DNA from: Halobacillus_B sp963739045
GTDB taxonomy: Bacteria > Bacillota > Bacilli > Bacillales > Halobacillaceae
Direction of reading: 5' to 3'
NCBI GenBank assembly: GCA_963739045.1
Contig: CAVTYY010000001.1
Coordinates: forward strand, 248,001 to 312,000
DNA length: 64,000 nt
Shown: in pieces, positions 58,334-64,000 of the stretch
Position numbering within the stretch: position 1 is the stretch's first letter
How the letters are laid out: the number at the start of each line of letters is the position of its first letter
Notes under the pieces: generated by a model
Database searches by the model: none
What the model was told of the DNA's origin: nothing
What the model saw: only the letters and a program-made list of their open reading frames with translations
Program-made: the position numbers and the translations under genes

Positions 58334-60805
58334 TTAGTCATTTTTACTTAAGGTATTAGCTTCTTCCTGCTTATGAACCACGAATTCCTTGTTATCATCC
58401 AGATCGATTTTTACTTTTTGCCCTTTGGCAATATTTTCTCTTAACAATTCTTCTGATAACAAGTCTTCTACGTTCTTCTGGATCGAACGGCGAAGCGGAC
58501 GGGCTCCATATTCAGGATCAAAGCCTTTATCGGCGATATGCTCAATAGCTTCATTTGACAGTGTAAAGTCAATTTCCTGTTCAAGGAGACGTTTTTTAAG
58601 CTGATCCGCCATAAGTGTAACAATATCTTTCATATGCTTTCTTTCCAGAGAGTGGAAAACAATCGTCTCATCAATACGGTTTAAGAATTCAGGACGGAAA
58701 GCTTTCTTCAGCTCATCTGTAACCTTAGACTTCATGTCTTTATAGTTCTGACTTGCTTCATCCATGGAGAAACCAACATATTTATTGGTCTTCAGCTCTT
58801 GAGCACCAACGTTTGAAGTCATGATAAGCACCGTATTACGGAAATCAACCACACGACCTTTAGAATCTGTTAACCGGCCATCTTCAAGTACTTGAAGAAG
58901 AATATTAAAGACTTCAGGGTGGGCTTTTTCGATTTCATCAAGCAATACTACAGAATAAGGTTTGGTTCTTACTTTCTCAGTAAGCTGTCCGCCTTCTTCA
59001 TACCCAACGTAACCAGGAGGTGAACCTACCAGACGAGAGGTACTGTGTTTTTCCATATATTCAGACATGTCAATTCTAATCATTGCATCTTCTTCTCCGA
59101 ACATGCTCTCGGCTAAGGCGCGGGCAAGTTCTGTTTTACCTACCCCGGTTGGTCCAAGGAAAATAAAGGATCCGATTGGACGTTTTGGATCTTTAAGACC
59201 GGCGCGAGCACGTCTGATAGCTTTAGAGATTGATTTGACTGCCTCTTCTTGACCAATCACGCGATTATGAAGCGTATCCTCAAGATGCAGAAGACGTTCA
59301 CTTTCGTCTTTCGTCATTTTAGAAACAGGAACACCCGTCCAAGTCGATACGACAGACGCAATATCTTCTACCGTAACCTCTGAATCTTCCTGACCTTGTT
59401 TTTCTTTCCATTCGTCTTTGGTTTGATCAAGTTCATCTCTTAAATGCTGCTCTGTATCTCTCAGGGATGCCGCTTTCTCAAATTCCTGACTCTGAACAGC
59501 TGCATCCTTCTCTTTACGAACTTCCTCCAGCTTCTGTTCAAGCTCTTTCAAGTTCGGCGGAGCTGTGTAAGAGCGCAGTCTTACTTTAGAAGCAGCTTCA
59601 TCAATTAAGTCAATCGCTTTATCCGGCAAGAAGCGGTCCGTAATATAACGGTCTGAAAATCTTACCGCTGAATCAATGGCATCATCTGTGATGGTTACGC
59701 GGTGGTGCGCTTCATAGCGATCGCGCAAACCTTGGAGAATTTGAACAGACTCTTCAAGATTTGGTTCCTCTACCTTAATCGGCTGGAAACGGCGTTCAAG
59801 TGCGGCATCTTTTTCAATGTATTTACGATACTCATCAAGAGTGGTCGCACCAATACATTGCAGTTCACCGCGGGCCAGTGAAGGCTTTAAAATGTTAGAA
59901 GCATCAATGGCCCCTTCTGCACCGCCGGCCCCAATCAAGGTGTGAAGTTCATCAATAAAGAGAATAATATTTCCCGCCTGTCTGATTTCTTCCATCACTT
60001 TCTTCAAGCGGTCTTCGAATTCGCCACGGTATTTCGTACCGGCTACTACGGTACCCATGTCGAGGGTCATTACACGTTTTTCACGCAGAATTTCCGGAAC
60101 TTCATTATTCATAATTTGTTGAGCTAAGCCTTCCGCAATCGCCGTTTTACCAACACCTGGTTCACCAACCAGCACGGGATTGTTTTTAGTACGACGGCTT
60201 AATACCTGAATAACACGCTCGATTTCTTTACTTCGTCCGATTACCGGATCAATATTTCCTTCTTTAGCAATGGCTGTTAAGTCGCGAGCCAGCGAATCAA
60301 GTGTAGGAGTATTAGCGTTTGCTGCTTGACCAGCGCTGCTTCCGCGGCGATTCTGACCGCCAGTTGATTCGTTATTTCCAAGGAGCTGTAAGACCTGCTG
60401 ACGGGCTTTATTTAAGCTGACGCCCAGATTGTTAAGCACACGGGCTGCCACCCCTTCTCCTTCACGGATTAAACCTAAAAGAATATGCTCTGTCCCCACA
60501 TAAGAGTGACCTAGTTTACGAGCTTCGTCCATTGAAAGTTCAATAACTTTCTTTGCACGAGGTGTGTAATGGATCGTTTGTGAAACCTTTTCACCCTTGC
60601 CAATCAGTTTTTCTACTTCCTGCTGAATTTTGGCGGCTTCCAATCCTAAAGCAGTTAACGCTTTAGCTGCAATTCCTTCACCTTCACTAACCAAGCCAAG
60701 CAAGATATGCTCAGTTCCAATATTGTTATGACCTAAACGAACTGCTTCCTCTTGTGCAAGCGCGAGTACTTTCTGTGCTCGTTCTGTAAAACGCCCAAAC
60801 ATCAT
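58334..60805 (-). CDS. clpC: ATP-dependent Clp protease ATP-binding subunit ClpC
   Basis: 823-aa Hsp100 unfoldase. Two Clp-N repeats (residues about 1-145), AAA1 with Walker A GEPGVGKTA, middle M domain with UVR-like segment (EKDAAVQSQEFEKAASLRDT), AAA2 with Walker A GPTGVGKTE, and C-terminal D2-small domain. It works with ClpP on arginine-phosphorylated proteins marked by McsB. ATG 60805 lies 8 nt after AGGAGG; a TTG two codons upstream is rejected. Last gene of the CtsR operon. Confidence 0.98.
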   Translation of the reverse strand: MMFGRFTERAQKVLALAQEEAVRLGHNNIGTEHILLGLVSEGEGIAAKALTALGLEAAKIQQEVEKLIGKGEKVSQTIHYTPRAKKVIELSMDEARKLGHSYVGTEHILLGLIREGEGVAARVLNNLGVSLNKARQQVLQLLGNNESTGGQNRRGSSAGQAANANTPTLDSLARDLTAIAKEGNIDPVIGRSKEIERVIQVLSRRTKNNPVLVGEPGVGKTAIAEGLAQQIMNNEVPEILREKRVMTLDMGTVVAGTKYRGEFEDRLKKVMEEIRQAGNIILFIDELHTLIGAGGAEGAIDASNILKPSLARGELQCIGATTLDEYRKYIEKDAALERRFQPIKVEEPNLEESVQILQGLRDRYEAHHRVTITDDAIDSAVRFSDRYITDRFLPDKAIDLIDEAASKVRLRSYTAPPNLKELEQKLEEVRKEKDAAVQSQEFEKAASLRDTEQHLRDELDQTKDEWKEKQGQEDSEVTVEDIASVVSTWTGVPVSKMTKDESERLLHLEDTLHNRVIGQEEAVKSISKAIRRARAGLKDPKRPIGSFIFLGPTGVGKTELARALAESMFGEEDAMIRIDMSEYMEKHSTSRLVGSPPGYVGYEEGGQLTEKVRTKPYSVVLLDEIEKAHPEVFNILLQVLEDGRLTDSKGRVVDFRNTVLIMTSNVGAQELKTNKYVGFSMDEASQNYKDMKSKVTDELKKAFRPEFLNRIDETIVFHSLERKHMKDIVTLMADQLKKRLLEQEIDFTLSNEAIEHIADKGFDPEYGARPLRRSIQKNVEDLLSEELLRENIAKGQKVKIDLDDNKEFVVHKQEEANTLSKND

Positions 60806-60823
60806 GGACAATCCCTCCTAGCT

Positions 60824-61894
60824 TTATTCTTCGTTTTCTAAGCGAAGTCTTTCTCGAATTAGCGACGCCCTTCTTACATCCCTTTCATCAGGGGTTAGCG
60901 TCGTTTTAGCATATTGTTGCAAAAATCCGGGTTGAGTTAAAATCATTAGCTCATTTAAAATCGTCTTCGGTATGTGATCTATAAAACCAAGATCAATTCC
61001 GAGGCGTAGATCAGATAAACACTTAGCTGCTTCTTTAGACTCTATGATTCTGCTGTGCTTTAGGACACCATAGGAACGAAATATCCGATCTTCCAAGTGG
61101 GTGCTGGACCTGTTCATAATCGCCTGCCTAGCCCGCCTCTCCTGGTCGATCAGTTGTTTTACAACACTGTGCAAATCCTCAACAATGTCCGGCTCTGACT
61201 TCCCAAGAGTAATCTGGTTTGATATTTGAAAAATGTTTCCAAGAGCTTCGCTGCCTTCTCCATAAATCCCTCGAACCACTAATCCCAGCTGATTAATTGC
61301 TGGGGTCATTCGATTTATTTGCTGTGTTATCGCTAAAGCAGGCAAGTGCATCATAACCGATGCTCTCATTCCTGTTCCCACATTAGTAGGGCAGGCAGTT
61401 AAATAACCTCTTTTTTCATCAAAAGCATAATCCACTTTTTCTTCCAGCCAGTCATCCAGCTGAGACGCCTGCTCCAGCGCCCGATCAAGCTGAAACCCTG
61501 GGAAATATAATTGTATGCGAATATGATCTTCTTCATTAATCATTATGGAAACTTGTTCGTTTTGAGAGATCATCGCTGCAGAGTGTTTGGAATTCTCAAC
61601 TAAATGCGGGCTGATGATATGCTTCTCTACAAGCACTCGTTTCTCAATCGGCTGCAGATCCTTCATTTGAATAATTTCGAAATCTTTATAATCCCGAAAA
61701 GACTGTTGATCGAATTCCCGCTTAAACACATCGAGTACTTTTTCTAAGTTCTCCTCTGATCCTATAATCGGGAAGGGGAACTGAGAAAAGTTTCTGGCAA
61801 ATCGTATACGGCTGCTTAATACTATATCGCTGTCAGGGCCTTCTTCTTTCATCCAGGGACTGATTGCCTCATTCATAAATTGCTGCAAGGACAT
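60824..61894 (-). CDS. mcsB: protein arginine kinase McsB
   Basis: 356-aa phosphagen-kinase-like enzyme phosphorylating arginine in misfolded proteins and in CtsR. The catalytic core keeps VLSSRIRFARNFSQFPFP (ATP binding), the reactive-Cys-to-loop block CPTNVGTGMRASVMMHLPAL and the RRARQ segment. The start is ATG 61894, with GGATGGTG in the end of mcsA. 12 bp precede clpC. Confidence 0.97.
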   Translation of the reverse strand: MSLQQFMNEAISPWMKEEGPDSDIVLSSRIRFARNFSQFPFPIIGSEENLEKVLDVFKREFDQQSFRDYKDFEIIQMKDLQPIEKRVLVEKHIISPHLVENSKHSAAMISQNEQVSIMINEEDHIRIQLYFPGFQLDRALEQASQLDDWLEEKVDYAFDEKRGYLTACPTNVGTGMRASVMMHLPALAITQQINRMTPAINQLGLVVRGIYGEGSEALGNIFQISNQITLGKSEPDIVEDLHSVVKQLIDQERRARQAIMNRSSTHLEDRIFRSYGVLKHSRIIESKEAAKCLSDLRLGIDLGFIDHIPKTILNELMILTQPGFLQQYAKTTLTPDERDVRRASLIRERLRLENEE

Positions 61895-61896
61895 CG

Positions 61897-62442
61897 TTAT
61901 TCACCATCCTCCCCATTATGAAGCTGACTTTCTATTGAGCGGATTTCATCTCTTATCTTAGCTGCTTCTTCAAATTCCTCTTTTTCAATTAACCGCTGGA
62001 GCTGCTCTTTATACTCATCGACTTGCCGTTTCAGGTGTAAATTTCCACCTTCTCTTCGTGGTATCTTTCCATCGTGACGAGTATTGCCGCTATGCACACG
62101 TCTGAAAATCGGATTTAAGCGGTCATCAAATGTTTTATAACAATCAGCACATCCGAACTTTCCTATTCTTGCAAACTCTTGATAAGTTAATCCACAGGTA
62201 GGGCACTTCAAGTGAGTAGAATGCGGCTGTGCCTGGGATTTCTGTCCGCCAAGCGGTGAATTTCCTTCTGAATAGAAAATACCAGATAAGAGATCGTTTA
62301 AAGTAAAGTTTTCTTCACCGTAGTTCATATATCCTTTTTCTTTCGCACATTGTTCACAAACGTGAATTTCTGTCTTTTGACCATTTATGACTTGAGTAAG
62401 ATGCACAGTTGCTGGACGTTGATGGCATTCTTGGCATTCCAT
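61897..62442 (-). CDS. mcsA: McsA, activator of McsB (zinc-binding UVR protein)
   Basis: 181-aa protein. Two zinc modules: CQECHQRP...CEQCAKEKG near the N terminus and CPTCGLTYQ...CADCYKTF around 90-120; a UVR domain (LQRLIEKEEFEEAAKIRDEI) at the C terminus. It activates McsB and modulates CtsR. ATG 62442 (MECQECHQ) after AGGAGGG; the GTG at 62451 is too close. 2 bp from mcsB. Confidence 0.96.
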   Translation of the reverse strand: MECQECHQRPATVHLTQVINGQKTEIHVCEQCAKEKGYMNYGEENFTLNDLLSGIFYSEGNSPLGGQKSQAQPHSTHLKCPTCGLTYQEFARIGKFGCADCYKTFDDRLNPIFRRVHSGNTRHDGKIPRREGGNLHLKRQVDEYKEQLQRLIEKEEFEEAAKIRDEIRSIESQLHNGEDGE

Positions 62443-62462
62443 AACACCCACTCCCTCCTGTG

Positions 62463-62927
62463 TTAGCTTTTATACATTAATGAAATAAGCATAGCTGACA
62501 TAATTCTTGCACGAATTTCATCTCTTAAAGGAAGGGGAAATGCTAAAACTTCCCGATCCATCACACTTGCTATCATCTTTGCTTCACGAGTTGTAATCAT
62601 TTTATTTTCAAGTAATCTTTCCACAATTCCTGCAGCGGCCGTTTGAGTCACACTCGGTTGAATCATTTTGATTATTTCTTCAATCATTTGTGCTTCATTA
62701 CGGTGCTGAATTCGTCTGATTCGAATATAGCCGCCGCCACCGCGTTTACTTTCCACTATATAACCTTTTTCCACAGTGAACCGGGTTTTAATCACATAAT
62801 TAATTTGAGAAGGCACACACTGAAATTGATCGGCTATTTCACTCCGCTTAATTTCAATGGTCTTTGCTTGTTCTTTATCAAGAATATCTTTTAAATATTC
62901 TTCTATGATGTCGGATATATTCCGCAT
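62463..62927 (-). CDS. ctsR: transcriptional repressor CtsR
   Basis: 154-aa class III heat-shock repressor of clp genes. The winged helix-turn-helix (IKRSEIADQFQCVPSQINYV) and the glycine-rich wing ESKRGGGGYIRI that serves as thermosensor are intact, with the C-terminal dimerisation domain. ATG 62927 (MRNISDIIE) after GGGGGAGGG; the frame reaching 62984 covers the operator. It represses its own operon at 62943-62965. Confidence 0.97.
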   Translation of the reverse strand: MRNISDIIEEYLKDILDKEQAKTIEIKRSEIADQFQCVPSQINYVIKTRFTVEKGYIVESKRGGGGYIRIRRIQHRNEAQMIEEIIKMIQPSVTQTAAAGIVERLLENKMITTREAKMIASVMDREVLAFPLPLRDEIRARIMSAMLISLMYKS

Positions 62928-62942
62928 CTTCCCTCCCCCTCT

Positions 62943-62965
62943 TTTGACTTTGACTATCTTTGACC
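62943..62965 (-). promoter_or_regulatory. CtsR operator
   Basis: The minus strand carries GGTCAAA-GAT-AGTCAAA, the directly repeated heptad of the CtsR box with 3-bp spacing, and a third overlapping GTCAAAA copy. It lies just downstream of the -10 element, positioned to block the ctsR operon. Confidence 0.92.
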
Positions 62966-62973
62966 TTAATTTC

Positions 62974-63001
62974 ATTATACTCATTTTTAACGAGCACGCA
63001 A
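62974..63001 (-). promoter_or_regulatory. ctsR operon promoter
   Basis: Minus strand TTGCGT (complement of 62996-63001), 16-bp spacer, consensus TATAAT (complement of 62974-62979). The CtsR box follows within a few bases. Confidence 0.75.
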
Positions 63002-63060
63002 CTAAAAAGTTTTCAGTACATCACTCAGCATTCCCTGAAATTCTTTATCCTAAAACAAAG

Positions 63061-63090
63061 AAAACTGCACATAATTTTTTGTGCAGTTTC
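63061..63090 (-). terminator. terminator after the mgtC-like gene
   Basis: Minus-strand stem AAACTGCAC / GTGCAGTTT around an A/T-rich loop, followed by UCUUUG. Weak U tract, but the stem is good. Confidence 0.65.
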
Positions 63091-63091
63091 A

Positions 63092-63784
63092 CTATCTTCT
63101 ATGCTTAATGTGAATAACATTTTTGACCTTTGATAATTGATCCGCTAGTACAGCATCATTAAATTGCTGATTCTTTTCTAGTTCAATTAATATCTTTCTT
63201 TGGGCAGGAACCTCCTGGTTAATTTCAATTCTTCGTATGTTTACCTCAGCTTCTTCAAAAATAATCAGAAGTTCATTCATTTTCAATTCCTGCTCGCCCA
63301 CCACAAGAAAATGATTTCTCATATGATTCCCAAAATATTGTTTCTCTATCTTGTTTAAAAAGATAAGACTTAATAACACGATCACCGTAGTTAAAATTGC
63401 TAAATCATACATTCCAGCCCCTACAACTAAGCCTAATCCGGCAACCGTCCAAATAGAAGCAGCTGTAGTTAAGCCTCGAATCGTACTTCCATTCACAATG
63501 ATTGATCCTGCACCCAGAAATCCAATGCCGCTAATAACATAGGAAGGAATTCTGGCCGGGTCAAATCGGACATTTTCATATTGGTCCATATAGGCTTCAA
63601 ACCCATAAAGAGAGAGAAGCATCATTAAACACGAGCCCACTCCTACTAAGATATGCGTGCGAAATCCAGCCGAATGATTTTTAATTTCTCTTTCGAAACC
63701 GATGGTCCCTGATAATAATAAGGCCACAAGGATGCGAATTAGAAATACGATTAAATGCTCATTTAATATTCCTGCCCCTTGCAT
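63092..63784 (-). CDS. MgtC/SapB family membrane protein
   Basis: 230-aa protein. The MgtC domain has about four or five membrane segments (FLIRILVALLLSGTIGFERE, HILVGVGSCLMMLLSLYGF, GLVVGAGMYDLAILTTVIV) with the family signature IGFLGAGSIIVNGSTIRGLT and TAASIWTVAGLG; the C-terminal part (LKMNELLIIFEEAEVNIRRI) is ACT-like. The family is linked to magnesium limitation and survival. ATG 63784 after AGGAGG. A TATAAT lies at 63812-63817 just before it, with no clear -35. It stands alone between an rRNA operon and ctsR; I see no Mg-sensing leader. Confidence 0.88.
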   Translation of the reverse strand: MQGAGILNEHLIVFLIRILVALLLSGTIGFEREIKNHSAGFRTHILVGVGSCLMMLLSLYGFEAYMDQYENVRFDPARIPSYVISGIGFLGAGSIIVNGSTIRGLTTAASIWTVAGLGLVVGAGMYDLAILTTVIVLLSLIFLNKIEKQYFGNHMRNHFLVVGEQELKMNELLIIFEEAEVNIRRIEINQEVPAQRKILIELEKNQQFNDAVLADQLSKVKNVIHIKHRR

Positions 63785-63831
63785 AAAAAAACCTCCTGAT
63801 TTCACTGGATTATTATATGTTTATGCCTATA

Positions 63832-63861
63832 CAAAAAAACCAGAAGCATTGGCTTCTGGTT
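63832..63861 (-). terminator. terminator of the second rRNA operon
   Basis: Minus-strand perfect 10-bp stem AACCAGAAGC / GCTTCTGGTT with a 4-nt loop, then U7. It follows 5S by 11 bp. Confidence 0.92.
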
Positions 63862-63871
63862 CTCTCAACTT

Positions 63872-63986
63872 GACGTGGCGACGTCCTACTCTCACGGGGA
63901 TCGACCCGACTACCATCGGCGCTGAAGAGCTTAACTGCTGTGTTCGGCATGGGAACAGGTGTGACCTCTTCGCCTTCATCACCACA
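63872..63986 (-). rRNA. 5S ribosomal RNA (second rRNA operon)
   Basis: About 115 nt. The 5' end TGTGGTGATGAAGGCG pairs with the 3' end CGCCACG; the internal CCCATGCCGAACACAGCAGT and GAGAGTAGGACG are typical. It is the last gene of another minus-strand rRNA operon whose 23S and 16S lie beyond the right edge; 14 bp of spacer remain in the window. Confidence 0.97.
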
Positions 63987-64000
63987 TCATTAAGTTTGAG

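Noticed and set aside
63092..63784. Magnesium-sensing riboswitch (M-box or ykoK type) before the MgtC-family gene
   Set aside because: Fewer than 50 bp separate the rRNA terminator from the start codon, too short for such a riboswitch.

Overview
The window is from the chromosome of a low-GC, endospore-forming Firmicute of the Bacillaceae. The gene order (rrn, pdaB, kbaA, gerD, salA, cwlD, rpsI-rplM-truA-ecf, the alpha, spc, S10, str, rpoBC and rplJL/rplKA clusters, secE-nusG, sigH, rae1-rlmB-mrnC-cysS-cysE, gltX, ispDF, yacL, disA, radA, clpC-mcsB-mcsA-ctsR, rrn) is the Bacillus subtilis origin-proximal core order, here read on the minus strand. The 16S sequence and protein style suggest a halophilic or halotolerant genus near Halobacillus/Thalassobacillus. 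That genus guess is from memory and low confidence. Almost everything is on the minus strand, so oriC probably lies beyond the right end (inference). Only pdaB and gerD are on the plus strand.

Layout from left to right. 1-5012: an rRNA operon (partial 23S, tRNA-Ala, tRNA-Ile, 16S, two promoters). 5.1-9.8 kb: a sporulation and germination block (pdaB, kbaA, gerD, salA, cwlD). 9.9-14.2 kb: rpsI-rplM, truA and the ECF transporter energising module. 14.2-14.6 kb: a gene-free, hairpin-rich stretch I cannot identify. 14.6-29.6 kb: the alpha, spc and S10 ribosomal protein operons with secY, adk, map, infA and rpoA. 30.0-34.8 kb: tuf, fusA, rpsG, rpsL and rplGB. 34.9-42.4 kb: rpoC and rpoB behind a long structured leader. 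42.4-46.8 kb: rsmC-like methyltransferase, rplL, rplJ, rplA, rplK, nusG, secE, rpmG. 46.8-53.0 kb: sigH and the cysteine T-box operon cysE-cysS-mrnC-rlmB-rae1, then gltX. 53.1-62.9 kb: an ispD-ispF gene fusion, yacL, disA, radA and the CtsR-controlled clpC operon. 63.1-64.0 kb: an MgtC-family gene and the 5S gene of a second rRNA operon.

Together the genes supply the translation and transcription machinery, its RNA maturation enzymes, protein secretion (secY, secE), protein quality control (ctsR-mcsA-mcsB-clpC), c-di-AMP/DNA-repair surveillance (disA, radA) and entry into sporulation (sigH, kbaA). Regulation is readable at many points: sigma-A type promoters, an L10 leader with terminator, a cysteine T-box, a CtsR operator and many intrinsic terminators.

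No phage, insertion sequence, CRISPR array or defence island was seen. The departures from the standard plan are small: the ispDF fusion that keeps an internal ribosome binding site, a structured rpoBC leader with a small upstream ORF, two unexplained structured intergenic elements (6290-6422 and 14332-14560), and a terminator between secE and nusG.
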